Below are positions 26,186-35,438 of a DNA stretch of 64,000 nt, piece by piece; positions within the stretch are counted from its first letter, which is position 1, and each line of letters opens with the position of its first letter. The notes beneath the pieces are model-generated. The model searched no databases. It was not told the origin of the DNA and was given only the letters and a program-made list of their open reading frames with translations. This DNA is from Chitinophagaceae bacterium (lineage in GTDB: Bacteria > Bacteroidota > Bacteroidia > Chitinophagales > Chitinophagaceae): the NCBI GenBank assembly GCA_016720775.1, contig JADKJX010000001.1, positions 930,001-994,000 of the forward strand, read 5' to 3'. A program made the translations under genes and the position numbers.

Positions 26186-27607
26186 ATGAAAAATTTTAGT
26201 ATCATAATTTTAGTTTGTTGCCCTTTGGTTTTCCAGGCACAAATAGGAATTCCCAAACCGAGCAAGGCGCAACTTGCCTGGCATGAGATGGAATTCTATC
26301 TCTTCATGCATTTCGGCCCCAACACATTTACCGACCTTGAGTGGGGCCACGGCACCGAAAAGGAAGAAGTATTCAATCCCACTGATTTAGATTGCGAGCA
26401 ATGGTGCCGCATTGCAAAAGCTGCCGGTGCAAAAGGGATCATCATCACGGCAAAACATCACGATGGGTTTTGTTTGTGGCCGAGTAAATATTCAAAGCAT
26501 ACAGTAAGAGAGAGTAAGTGGAAAGATGGAAAGGGCGATGTGCTGAAGGATTTATCTGAAGCGTGTAAAAAGTATGGGTTGAAATTCGGGGTTTATATTT
26601 CTCCCTGGGACAGGAACCATCCTGATTATGGCACAGAAAAATACAATGATGTATTTGTAAATATGATGAAAGAAATTTTTGCAAACTACGGCCCCATCTG
26701 GGAACTCTGGTGGGATGGCGCCAATGGTGAAGGGCCGAATGGAAAGAAGCAGGTATATGACTGGCATCGTTTTGAAAGAACCGTTCGGGAGCTTTCTCCC
26801 AATACGGTTGTGTTCAGTGATATTGGGCCTGATGTGCGCTGGTGTGGCAATGAAGACGGCATTGCCGGAAAAACGAACTGGAACACCCTGGATACAGCCG
26901 GATTTAAAAGAGGCGCTGGTGGCCCGCCACAGGATACATTGAATGCAGGAAATGTAAACGGCAGGAACTGGATACCGGCAGAATGTGATGTCAGCATCAG
27001 GCCCGGATGGTTTTACCACAAGGCAGAAGACAGTAAAGTGAAAATGCCGGAACAATTATTCAACCTGTATTTGAAATCTGTTGGCAGAGGAGCAAACCTG
27101 TTATTGAATGTTCCGCCGGATGGGAGAGGGTTGATCAATGAGAATGATTCGGCGGCGTTGGTGGGGTTTCGCAATCTGCTTGAAATGAATTTTTCGAAAA
27201 GGATAAAATTTGATGGAGTATCCTTTCGAAAAAGAAATGGAGGACGGTTTATTTATAAAGAATGTTTGAATGATGACAAATCAAAAACCTTTGTAAAGTT
27301 CAATCACGACAGCGGCATTGTCAGGCTTTATATGAAAACCGGAGTATTGATAAACTGCGTTGTGTTTAAAGAGAACCTGAAGAAAGGGCAGCATATTTCG
27401 AGTGTAAAAATTGAATTTGCCGGTTGGGCAGCGAACAATGAATACAGGCAGGTCAAAACAATCAGTACAATCGGGAAAAAGAGGATTCTCACATTTCCAG
27501 CGATTTATGCAAAATATGTAACAATCACTTTAATAAGCCAGGGGAGAAGATCACGGCTAAGTGAAGTGGAAGCCTATTTAATTGATGAAAAACTGGTTGA
27601 AAAATAA
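26186..27607 (+). CDS. alpha-L-fucosidase, GH29
   Basis: 473 residues, signal peptide ending VFQAQ (19). GH29 barrel: EFYLFMHFGPNTFTDLEWG, ITAKHHDGFCLWPS (88-100) and IWELWWDGANG (probable nucleophile Asp177), then VGRGANLLLNVPPDGRG. A C-terminal discoidin-like region (about 380-473; CVVFKENLKKGQ, KYVTITL) resembles the galactose-binding module found in subfamily B GH29 enzymes, so it may act on alpha-1,3/1,4 linkages (inference). ATG 26186 lies after the SDR stop and gives the signal peptide. It ends the cluster, 8 nt from a convergent gene with no obvious terminator. Confidence 0.92.
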   Translation: MKNFSIIILVCCPLVFQAQIGIPKPSKAQLAWHEMEFYLFMHFGPNTFTDLEWGHGTEKEEVFNPTDLDCEQWCRIAKAAGAKGIIITAKHHDGFCLWPSKYSKHTVRESKWKDGKGDVLKDLSEACKKYGLKFGVYISPWDRNHPDYGTEKYNDVFVNMMKEIFANYGPIWELWWDGANGEGPNGKKQVYDWHRFERTVRELSPNTVVFSDIGPDVRWCGNEDGIAGKTNWNTLDTAGFKRGAGGPPQDTLNAGNVNGRNWIPAECDVSIRPGWFYHKAEDSKVKMPEQLFNLYLKSVGRGANLLLNVPPDGRGLINENDSAALVGFRNLLEMNFSKRIKFDGVSFRKRNGGRFIYKECLNDDKSKTFVKFNHDSGIVRLYMKTGVLINCVVFKENLKKGQHISSVKIEFAGWAANNEYRQVKTISTIGKKRILTFPAIYAKYVTITLISQGRRSRLSEVEAYLIDEKLVEK

Positions 27608-27615
27608 AATCTCTC

Positions 27616-29103
27616 TTACCTGTTCACCACAAATTTTTCCACCCCGATCACTTTACCATCCTTGTTCAATACCGCCAGGTAGGTTGCGCTTGCAAGTCCG
27701 GCTACCGACAGAGAATTGCTGCTGGTTGTTACATTCACTTCTTTTACTTTTCTGCCGCTTGCATCAAATACTGATAAAACAGAAGGAAGTATATTAACAG
27801 TCAGCTTCAGGTCTGATCCATTTGTTGGGTTGTTGTACAGGGCAAATAGTACATCATCTCCAAAATGTACTGTTTTGGTTTCTGAAAACTCGAACCGGTT
27901 ATCGATATCTACTTCTCTCAGGCGATAATAGTTTATTCCTTTTTTAGGAGCCTGGTCAAAATAGTTGTAGACAATATGCGATGTACTGTTGCCAGCCGCT
28001 TTCACCCAGCCGATTTTTTCAAAGTGTAAACCATCGGTGCTTCGCTCAATATCAAAGCGGTCACTATTCTGTTCAGTGCCGGTCTGCCAGCTCAGGTGAG
28101 CTTTCTTTCCTTCAGCAGTTGCATTAAAATAGATCAGCTTAACCGGCAGCGGCACATTCTTGTCAAACTGTACCACATTGGTGAGTGACCATTTGCCATT
28201 GACTTCTTTCGTTCGTACGAAAAGATAGTGCAGACCATTGGGCAACCCGGTCAAAGGGGCGCCGAATGAAAAATCGGAGACGTTGGTTCCTAACCCGCTT
28301 CCAAACGGGATGGCGGTTCCGTTGCCGAAGCCAGGATCGGTATCAAAGAAATATTCGCCACTCTGCAGGTTATCCTGTGCGATGTCTTTAAAGAATAACC
28401 AGCGGTTAGTGAGTGACCAGGTTCCCGTATTGCCTTTAGACCGTAAGTACAGGTTGTGAAATCCTTTGCTTAACGAAGTAATATCAACCGGGATCAGCAC
28501 ATCACTTACATTCCCTGCTTGCGTGATGGAAACATCGGTGCCATTACCAAATCCGGGATCAGTATCTATGAAATATTCAAGTTTGCTGACATTGGCTGAT
28601 GTAATATCTTTCATAAAAAGCCAGCGATTTGTAATGCTCCAGCTTCCTGCATCATCTTTTGAGCGCAGGTAAACATTATGAAATCCTTTTGATAAAGCAG
28701 ATACATCTACCGGTATGGCAATATTCGCTACAGCACTTCCGGGTGTGATAGAAACATCTGTGGCATTACCAAATCCCGGATCCGTGTCAATAAAATATTC
28801 CAGTTTATTGACATTGCCGGAAAGTATATCTTTTACGAACAGCCAGCGGTTGGTTAACGACCACTTGCCGGCATCGTCTTTTGACCGCACATATATGTTA
28901 TGAAACCCTTTGCTTAGTGAAGTAATATTAACCGGGATAAGAAGGTCCGGGATATTTGCCGAAGAACTGATCGTAACATTCGTTCCATTACCAAAGCCCG
29001 GATCGGTATCAATATAATATTCAACTTTATTAATGACCTGGGCAGTGACCAGTTCTGTAATAAAAAACAATAAAAAAATAATAAAGCCGGTAATTTTTTT
29101 CAT
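27616..29103 (-). CDS. secreted tandem-repeat protein with T9SS-like C terminus
   Basis: 495 residues, signal peptide 1-22. Four tandem repeats of about 74 residues (about 25-318). Each has an IDTDPGFGNGT motif (calcium-binding-like Asp pattern), an SLSKGFHNIYVRSKDD strand and WSLTNRWLF. Repeat 4 is divergent. A C-terminal region (about 335-495) follows with LSWQTGTEQNSDRFDIERSTDGLHFEKIGWV (fibronectin-III-like) and a sorting-domain-like end (SVFDASGRKVKEV, YLAVLNKDGKVI). No known enzyme domain; likely a surface adhesin or structural protein. Starts 12 nt after the beta-helix gene stop and is probably co-transcribed with it from the dyad promoter at 30162-30210. Confidence 0.82.
   Translation of the reverse strand: MKKITGFIIFLLFFITELVTAQVINKVEYYIDTDPGFGNGTNVTISSSANIPDLLIPVNITSLSKGFHNIYVRSKDDAGKWSLTNRWLFVKDILSGNVNKLEYFIDTDPGFGNATDVSITPGSAVANIAIPVDVSALSKGFHNVYLRSKDDAGSWSITNRWLFMKDITSANVSKLEYFIDTDPGFGNGTDVSITQAGNVSDVLIPVDITSLSKGFHNLYLRSKGNTGTWSLTNRWLFFKDIAQDNLQSGEYFFDTDPGFGNGTAIPFGSGLGTNVSDFSFGAPLTGLPNGLHYLFVRTKEVNGKWSLTNVVQFDKNVPLPVKLIYFNATAEGKKAHLSWQTGTEQNSDRFDIERSTDGLHFEKIGWVKAAGNSTSHIVYNYFDQAPKKGINYYRLREVDIDNRFEFSETKTVHFGDDVLFALYNNPTNGSDLKLTVNILPSVLSVFDASGRKVKEVNVTTSSNSLSVAGLASATYLAVLNKDGKVIGVEKFVVNR
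28150..29031 (-). repeat. four 222-bp coding repeats (DTDPGFGNGT type)
   Basis: Internal tandem repeats of the gene at 27616-29103, period about 74 codons. The first three are close in sequence; the last (nearest 28150) has diverged. Confidence 0.75.
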
Positions 29104-29115
29104 GACAGGCTGTTA

Positions 29116-30141
29116 TTAATTATTTGTTTTTGTACTGATCGTAATATTCAATGTATTCGCAGTAACCGTTGCCGGTGCAGTAAGTTTATAAATGCTGGGC
29201 ACATTTGAAATACCTGATAAAGCATATGGCGTTCCATTTTGTATACCGAATATCCCGCATTCGCCTCCTCCTGTACCATTTGTTTTGGCTGGGCTGGCGG
29301 CTTTAACCTGGAACCGGCTATCCTGGCTGAAACTGTTACTTGTATTGGGAAGGTCTTCAAAAACAGTGGTCATATCAGCAATTACAATATTCCCGTTCAG
29401 TCCATTGCCCAGGGCCCCGTTGGTCCAGCTCACATTATTTTCCACGGTGCTGCTGCCAATGTTGAAATAATCGCTCACTGCAATATTATTCCGGATCGTA
29501 AAACCTGTAAAGCTTGAAACATAGTTTTGTCCCTGCACGTGCATCACATTGTTTTGGAAAGTACCATTATCATCTGCATCAAATGACGCTCCTGAAATAA
29601 GAATGTTGTTATTAATAGAAAGATTGGTTGCTGCACCTGAAGTAATACTATAAATGACAGGAAGATAGTTTTGTGAGATTTGAACGTTGTTGCAATATCC
29701 CATTGACAGCTGGCTGCCAACATAATTTCTCCTGAACAGAATATTTGAGATCTGGGCTCCCCCATAACTGATATAGGCAAAGCCAATGATAAACATTCCT
29801 TCAACAACGCTGTTATCTGACCCTGCCTGGTAATACAGGTTATCAATTTTACTGCTGCCGGTATTCGCCTGAAGATCAGGATTGCTATTCGCTGCGGCTG
29901 TACCCAGGAAAAAGCCATTGCCGATCAATACCAGCCCTTTTGTCAAAAATAAATTTCCGTAACTCAAACCGGATGGCTCAAAATGGAGGGTATCGCCATT
30001 TAATACACTTCCACCGTTGTTTGCCGCCTGGGCGGTCGTAAAATCTGCAGGAACACCCGTGTTATTTACCCGCCAGATCTTTGCCGAAGCATTTATTGCT
30101 AATAAAAAAATGCTGAACAGAAGGAGAAGATACTTTTTCAT
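29116..30141 (-). CDS. secreted right-handed beta-helix (parallel beta-helix) protein
   Basis: 341 residues, signal peptide ending INASA (about 20). Asn-rich repeating pattern (NILFRRNYVG, NNVQISQNYLP, NLSINNNILISG, FTIRNNIAV) is typical of parallel beta-helix folds such as pectate-lyase-like or Plasmin-like proteins. I see no catalytic motif, so I call only the fold. No clear sorting domain. Preceded by the dyad site and a weak -7 element (30162-30210), and followed by the tandem-repeat protein 12 nt away; the two likely form one operon under control of the adjacent two-component system (inference). Confidence 0.78.
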   Translation of the reverse strand: MKKYLLLLFSIFLLAINASAKIWRVNNTGVPADFTTAQAANNGGSVLNGDTLHFEPSGLSYGNLFLTKGLVLIGNGFFLGTAAANSNPDLQANTGSSKIDNLYYQAGSDNSVVEGMFIIGFAYISYGGAQISNILFRRNYVGSQLSMGYCNNVQISQNYLPVIYSITSGAATNLSINNNILISGASFDADDNGTFQNNVMHVQGQNYVSSFTGFTIRNNIAVSDYFNIGSSTVENNVSWTNGALGNGLNGNIVIADMTTVFEDLPNTSNSFSQDSRFQVKAASPAKTNGTGGGECGIFGIQNGTPYALSGISNVPSIYKLTAPATVTANTLNITISTKTNN

Positions 30142-30161
30142 AAAGAGTTCTTTTGATCTTA

Positions 30162-30210
30162 CGAAACTATCTTCTTAGGAAGGGTTGGGCAATACTCCCG
30201 GGAGAGTATT
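30162..30210 (-). promoter_or_regulatory. dyad operator A with weak -7 element, upstream of the beta-helix operon
   Basis: On the plus strand AATACTC (30191-30197), spacer CCGGGA, GAGTATT (30204-30210): a 7-6-7 inverted repeat. Reading the minus strand, 21 nt after it comes TAGTTTCG (30169 to 30162), one mismatch from TAnnTTTG, then 20 nt to the ATG at 30141. No -33 element is visible, so the dyad may replace it, as for an activator-dependent promoter. Same design at 32244-32291 and 35356-35404. Confidence 0.65.
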
Positions 30211-30233
30211 TTTAATCGGATCGGAAGCTGATA

Positions 30234-31131
30234 CTAATTATTCTTCAGAATTTTTCCCTTTCCATTGCACCTGCTGCATTCTTCAAATGAGCCGAAACTG
30301 GTATGTTGTTGTACAACGGTAGAGCCTGCTATTTCAACTTTTGAATTTCCATACCGATCAACAGAATACGTATTGCCCGTATTAATGGTACTGTAACTGG
30401 TACTGCCCGGAATGTATCTTCCGCCCTTCCCTCTGCAATCGGGGCAAACGATCATGGTTTGTGCGGAGACAGTACGTTTTAAATCTTCTGCAGTGACCTT
30501 TGGAACGATCTGTCCATTCTTTAAAGTTGCGGATGTGCCGGAGGGTGCATAATAACTGCCATTTAATTCTTTGCCATTGGCATTATAGGTGCCCGTGTAT
30601 CTGTAGCCTGTGGCAAAATAATAAGAGCCTGCACCAAATTCATTGTTGCGGAAAACACCTTCAAAGCGATCCCCATTAGCAAGCCAGGCAATACCCTTAC
30701 CATCCCTGGCATAGTTCTTAAATTGGCCGGTATATTTGTTTCCGCTGGGAAAAATATAGGTTCCCGTACCATTTTCACAATCACCATCCACGCAACCTGT
30801 TGAAGGTTTTTCTTCTACGGCAGTGATGGTTTGTGCTTGTCTTACCCGTACACCATCTAAAAACTGTACTTCTTCTTCGTTACCATCCTTGTGATACAAC
30901 TTACCCTTTCCATTTTCTTTTCCATTGCTGAATGTTCCAATGTATTTTTCACCTTCACCGTAATTAATGGTGCCGGTGCCATCCATTTTCCCGTTTTTAA
31001 ATTCGCCTTCATATACGCACCAGCCATAATCATATTTTCCTTTGCCATTCTTGCAATTGCCCGAAAGGCATTGCCCATAAGTAAAGGCAGGATAGTGAAA
31101 ACAGAAATAATATGATCCATAATTTAGACAT
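30234..31131 (-). CDS. secreted MORN-repeat protein with CxxCxGxG zinc-binding-like end, frameshifted
   Basis: About 298 residues after repair. From ATG 31131 a signal peptide is read (MSKLWIILFLFSLSC). One extra base in the AAA run at 31083-31085 (plus strand) shifts the frame; removing it gives LTYGQCLSGNCKNGKGKYDYG, continuous with the rest. About six MORN units follow (YEGEFKNGKMDGTG, YTGQFKNYARDGKG, FEGVFRNNEFGAGS and others) over residues 30-190. The C-terminal tail has two CxxCxGxG motifs (CPDCRGKG, CSRCNGKG) as in DnaJ zinc centres. The start lies 2 nt after the TPR gene stop, so both are one operon. Function unknown. Confidence 0.75.
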
Positions 31132-31133
31132 GC

Positions 31134-32222
31134 TTATTGTTTATGTTTAGCTTTTAATTTTTCACAAATTTCCTGTGCTTCTTTTTTCTTCCTAATTCTA
31201 CCAGGCAATAAGCTTTAGCAGTTAATACCTCTTCATTTTCAGGGTCAATAGCAAGACCCTTTTCTACATCAGCCATGCCTTTAGCCGCCTGCCCTGTTTC
31301 AGAATATACACTGGCCCTGTTTGCGTAAGCAACAACAAAATCCGGGGAAAGTTTTATGGCAGCAGTAAGGGATTGAATGGCATCATCATATTTTTAATTT
31401 TCCTTCAGCAGTTCCTTTATTATTCAACACAGCCGCTGTAGGTGCAAAAACTGTCAGGTATTTTTTAAAATCATCCAATGCTTCTGCGTTATTATTATTC
31501 GCCAGGTAAAATTCACCCCTGCAATTGGAACCTTTTGCTGCACCGGTTCCCCCGGCATTTTTTATGCCCTCTGTTATTATTCTGATGGGCTCCTCAAATT
31601 TCAGTGTTGTAAGCTGTATTGTCTGTGCTTTATTAATATAAGGATCTATAAAATCCGGCTCCAGGCTTATTGCCTTATCAAAGTCGGCAATGGCCAGGTC
31701 ATATTTTTTAAGATGGCTGTAGCTTAATCCTCTTTCTGTATAGGCAGTTCCTGTTGGCTTTAATGAAATGGCTTTGCTAAGATCTGCAATGGCCTTATCA
31801 AACAAATTTTTACCATTGAATGCCTGCCCCCTGCCAAGCCAGCCCCAATAACTGGTGGGTGATATTTCAACCACCTTTGTAAGATCGGCTAACCCGGCAT
31901 TATAATCTCCTGAAGATATATAGGCATCACTTCTGTTCAGATAGAGACTGATATCCTCAGGATCTATTTTAATGGCTTTTGTATAATCTGCAATAGCATT
32001 TGCATCTTCACCCCGTAAAAAATACATATAGCCACGGTTGTTCCAGCCGTTTTTATTTTTCGGGAATCTTTCTATCATTTCCGAGAAGATGCGAAGGGCT
32101 TCATTCCGGTCCCCTTTATTATAGGCAGCCAGGCCGTTGGCAATGTATTCCTTTTCGTTTTGTGCAAATAAGAAAACGGTGCTGAAGGTAAAAATAGTGA
32201 CCAGTAATAATTGTTTTTTCAT
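31134..32222 (-). CDS. secreted TPR-repeat protein, with two compensating indels
   Basis: About 362 residues over the restored span. Signal peptide (MKKQLLLVTIFTFSTVFLFAQ), then about nine TPR units, e.g. GLAAYNKGDRNEALRIFSEMI, DAYISSGDYNAGLADLTKVVEI, SYSHLKKYDLAIADFDKAISLEP. The frame breaks at 31391-31395 (T5, apparent extra base) and at 31182-31187 (T6, apparent missing base). The corrected reading adds YDDAIQSLTAAIKLSPDFVVAYANRASVY and ends EICEKLKAKHKQ with a stop at 31134-31136. TPRs are protein-interaction scaffolds. Downstream of dyad site B; paired with the MORN gene. Confidence 0.75.
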
Positions 32223-32243
32223 CCCGGTATCTGTTTAATGCAG

Positions 32244-32291
32244 TAAAACTATCTTCCTGCCAATGCCGGGCAATACTCCCGGGAGAGTATA
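32244..32291 (-). promoter_or_regulatory. dyad operator B with weak -7 element, upstream of the TPR-MORN operon
   Basis: AATACTC (32272-32278), spacer CCGGGA, GAGTATA (32285-32291) on the plus strand. On the minus strand, 20 nt later, TAGTTTTA (32251 to 32244), one mismatch from TAnnTTTG, then 21 nt to the ATG at 32222. The block from GGGC before the dyad to TTTAAT after it is identical to site A except for one base. Confidence 0.65.
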
Positions 32292-32318
32292 TTTAATAGC
32301 CAGCCTTAAAATCGGAGA

Positions 32319-35300
32319 TCAAACCTGTATCGAAATTGTGATGGTAGAGCCCATTCCTGGCGAAGATTCAATGTTTAACTGCAGGCCACTTTCTTCGGCC
32401 CGCTGTTTCATATTTTGTAGCCCGTAATGACCGGGATTTTCAGTATTGGTGTCAAATCCTTTTCCATCATCAGTGATAGTAATGGTAAAATGACTGTCTG
32501 TTGATGATGCGTTGATGGCAAGAATATTTGCTTGTGCATGTTTGCAGGCATTGGTCACCGCTTCCTGGCAAATACGGAACAATTGCAGGGCCTGGCCGGA
32601 ATTCAGTTCAATACCGGCTAAAATATTTTCTTCGGTTTGTAGCTGCATGGAAGGATAGCCCTCAATGTACTTGGACGCATGGTTCACCAGCTTGTCGAAA
32701 AAGTCAATGGCACTCACCTGGTCTTTGTTCAATATCCAGATGGTTTCCCGCAGCGTTTGCATCAATTCCCCGGCTCCTTCTTTCAGCCTGTTCATTTTTT
32801 GTTCAAGGGGTTGTTGCTGTTGCCGGGCGGTTTCCACCTGGCTGATATTATTGGATAGCCAGGTGATCTGTGCGCCCAGGTTATCATGCAGGTCGCGGCT
32901 GAGACGTTCCTTTTCCTTCTGTACTTCCTGTTCCATCTGTAGTTTCCGCAGTTTCTTTTTATACCTGTTTCTTGAAATGGAATAAAAAATTCCCCCCACT
33001 ACAACCAGTGCCAGCAAACCAAAAAGGATCTTTGCCCATATCGTTTGATACCAGGGAGGTAAGATATTTATCCGTACGATCAACGGTTCTTTACTCCATA
33101 CGCCTTCATAGTTGGCGCCAAGCACATACAATTGGTATTCTCCCGGTGGTAAAATGTATTGTACAATGTTATTGGTTTGTGGTAGTGTCCAGTCGGGTTG
33201 AAAACCCTTTAACCGGAATTTGTATTGGTTTTTTTCAGGAACTGTCAGGTCCATGTTGGCAAAAGACAAGCGGATGTTATTTTGGTTGTAGGGTAAATTG
33301 ACTGTTTCAATGAATTCCGGCTGAAGATTTTTTAAATAAGGCTGGTTATTTACTTCAATACCGGTGAGCATGGTTTTAGATGGCTCTCCTTTGCTTACCA
33401 GGTTTTGTGATTTAAAGAAATTAATTCCATTTACTCCGGCAAAATATAACGTACCATCGGACCCTTTGTTATAACCCCTCGTATTAAACTCGTCACCTTG
33501 CAGCCCTTCTTTGGATGAATAGGAGGTGATGTGATAATCGGCATCAATTTTTGCAAGCCCACGGTTGGTGCTTACCCAGGCATTATCCATGTCATCAAAC
33601 AGCACAGCATATACAAAGGAATTAGGCAAACCATCCTTGGTATTCAACTGCCTCACCAGCTTTTTATCTTTCAATATAAATATGCCATCCATGGTGGTAG
33701 CCCATACCGTACCATCCTGCCGTTGGTTGATGTGTTTTATGTGAACCGGCGGCAAAGGCATTTTTTTAAAATCATTATTCTCATAGCACCAGAGCCTTTC
33801 AAGGGTACCTATCCAAAGCTGGCCCTTATCATTCCGGAAAAAATTATTGATCCGATCTTTCAGGGGCAGGGTACAGATGAGCCGGCGGCTGTACCTGTTT
33901 TTCCCGGAAATATCTTTTTCAATGGAATAGATGCTGTTCCGGTAACTGAACCACAGTTCCCCATCCCTGATCTTCTGCATGCCAAATTCAAATTCACCGG
34001 GCACAGAATCAGTATTGAGCGGTAACAGATGCGTTAAGGAACGCACACTTCCGGTGTGGGTGTCGATCTCATACAACCGGTCAATCACGGATTTTGCGAT
34101 AAGTGTTGACGAATCGATCATGGCCAAGGCTCTTGGGCTACCGAATTTTTTATCGGCCTCCGGAAGTTTTATCTTCCGAAGGAACAGGCCATCTTTGTCA
34201 TATACTTCAATATCACCCAGGTAAATTCCTACGAATGTTTTGCCTTCGCCATCATTAGCGAGTGAATACGGCAGGGCATTTTTATCCGGCCGCTTGAACA
34301 AGCCGAATTTTTTTGGAGAAATCACTTTAATGCCACCGATGCCATTATAGCCCAGCCAGCTGTTCTCATGGCCATCTGTAGCTGTTACGTGCAGGTAGCG
34401 GATGAGGTCGGAGGAAAAATATTCGGTATAAGGAAAGGGAATGATCTTTTGCAGGCCGGCATCATATAGCCATATTTCCCGGGTACCTATGAGGAAATAT
34501 TTTCCAACACCAACTCTTCTTGGGGTCATATACACGTTATCAAAACCGGCTGCATTAAATTCGGTTAGTAATATTTGTGAAACAGAAAAAGGATCATGTA
34601 CCGATGCCTTATAAGCTATTTTATCCGTGATGATCAACAGGCTGTCTTTTTTTTCGGGTACCAGGAAAAGCACTTTTATTTTATGGGTATTCTGGAATTG
34701 CCTGATCCCGTCAGCGGTGATCGCATACAGGTCGCCCGTTTTATCTGTTCCTTTGATGAACCAGCTGCTTTCATCTTTCGAATGCACCCGCGTGAGCATA
34801 AAAATACCTTCCTTATCTGTAATGCCGGCGAACGAACATAGTTTGTTTATTTTAAGCGTGGTTTTATTTACAGCATAAACAGCTTCGGGGTAATTGATGA
34901 TCAGCACTGTTGAATCTGTTTCTCCCACGCAATAACGGGGAAATTTAAAAGTAAAGGCCGGCATAGCAGGTGTAAGGTCGGTGAACTCCATACTGCCTTT
35001 CGGCTTAAATACAATGTGCGCACGTTCGGTGATCCATAAATTGCCATCCATGTCTTCATAGATTCCGAACATGGCGTTTTCGGGTATGCTTTTTTTATCT
35101 GATTCATCGTGTCGGAAGGTCTGGAACCGGTACCCATCAAATTTTTGCAGGCCATCGGCTGTGGCGATCCAGAGAAAACCCTGCTTATCGAAAAGCAGGT
35201 CGTTCACCGAGTTAAGACTTAATCCGTTTTCGGTACTGTATTCGGTTAAGGGATACGGGGATTGTCCGCATACGAGCGATGCTGCGCAAAGCATTACAGG

Positions 35301-35348
35301 CAGAAGAAATATCCTTATATACCGGGTGATATATTTTATAATTAGCAA
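32319..35348 (-). CDS. sensor histidine kinase with beta-propeller (Reg_prop/Y_Y_Y) sensor region
   Basis: 1009 residues. Signal peptide (ends VCGQ), then two-component regulator propeller repeats over about 35-640 (LLFDKQGFLWIATADGLQKFDG, IWIGT-like blades), a Y_Y_Y domain (about 655-740), one membrane helix (about 760-780), HisKA_3 (RDLHDNLGAQ, phospho-acceptor His821) and HATPase_c (N-box EAVTNACKHA near 933, DDGKGFD, GHYGLQNM). It senses an unknown periplasmic ligand and should phosphorylate the divergent response regulator. In Bacteroidota such kinases usually control carbohydrate or surface genes. The start codon is TTG at 35348; it gives the signal peptide and I see no better one. Dyad C lies upstream. 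Confidence 0.92.
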   Translation of the reverse strand: MLIIKYITRYIRIFLLPVMLCAASLVCGQSPYPLTEYSTENGLSLNSVNDLLFDKQGFLWIATADGLQKFDGYRFQTFRHDESDKKSIPENAMFGIYEDMDGNLWITERAHIVFKPKGSMEFTDLTPAMPAFTFKFPRYCVGETDSTVLIINYPEAVYAVNKTTLKINKLCSFAGITDKEGIFMLTRVHSKDESSWFIKGTDKTGDLYAITADGIRQFQNTHKIKVLFLVPEKKDSLLIITDKIAYKASVHDPFSVSQILLTEFNAAGFDNVYMTPRRVGVGKYFLIGTREIWLYDAGLQKIIPFPYTEYFSSDLIRYLHVTATDGHENSWLGYNGIGGIKVISPKKFGLFKRPDKNALPYSLANDGEGKTFVGIYLGDIEVYDKDGLFLRKIKLPEADKKFGSPRALAMIDSSTLIAKSVIDRLYEIDTHTGSVRSLTHLLPLNTDSVPGEFEFGMQKIRDGELWFSYRNSIYSIEKDISGKNRYSRRLICTLPLKDRINNFFRNDKGQLWIGTLERLWCYENNDFKKMPLPPVHIKHINQRQDGTVWATTMDGIFILKDKKLVRQLNTKDGLPNSFVYAVLFDDMDNAWVSTNRGLAKIDADYHITSYSSKEGLQGDEFNTRGYNKGSDGTLYFAGVNGINFFKSQNLVSKGEPSKTMLTGIEVNNQPYLKNLQPEFIETVNLPYNQNNIRLSFANMDLTVPEKNQYKFRLKGFQPDWTLPQTNNIVQYILPPGEYQLYVLGANYEGVWSKEPLIVRINILPPWYQTIWAKILFGLLALVVVGGIFYSISRNRYKKKLRKLQMEQEVQKEKERLSRDLHDNLGAQITWLSNNISQVETARQQQQPLEQKMNRLKEGAGELMQTLRETIWILNKDQVSAIDFFDKLVNHASKYIEGYPSMQLQTEENILAGIELNSGQALQLFRICQEAVTNACKHAQANILAINASSTDSHFTITITDDGKGFDTNTENPGHYGLQNMKQRAEESGLQLNIESSPGMGSTITISIQV

Positions 35349-35355
35349 GAGGCTG

Positions 35356-35404
35356 GAAAATTAGTATTAATTTAAGCTAAAAAAAATAATCGCAGGGGAG
35401 TATT
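35356..35404 (-). promoter_or_regulatory. dyad operator C with weak -7 element, between kinase and response regulator genes
   Basis: AATAATC (35385-35391), spacer GCAGGG, GAGTATT (35398-35404). Toward the kinase gene, TAATTTTC (35363 to 35356, one mismatch from TAnnTTTG) follows after 21 nt, the same spacing as site A, and the kinase start is 7 nt further. Suggests autoregulation. No comparable -7 was found at this spacing toward the response regulator gene. Confidence 0.55.
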
Positions 35405-35438
35405 GTACATTGGTATCGAAAATCTGAATTTTACTTTT

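Noticed and set aside
17838..27607. Canonical polysaccharide utilisation locus (PUL)
   Set aside because: No SusC/SusD pair or regulator inside the cluster; a fucose catabolic cluster with fucosidases fits better.
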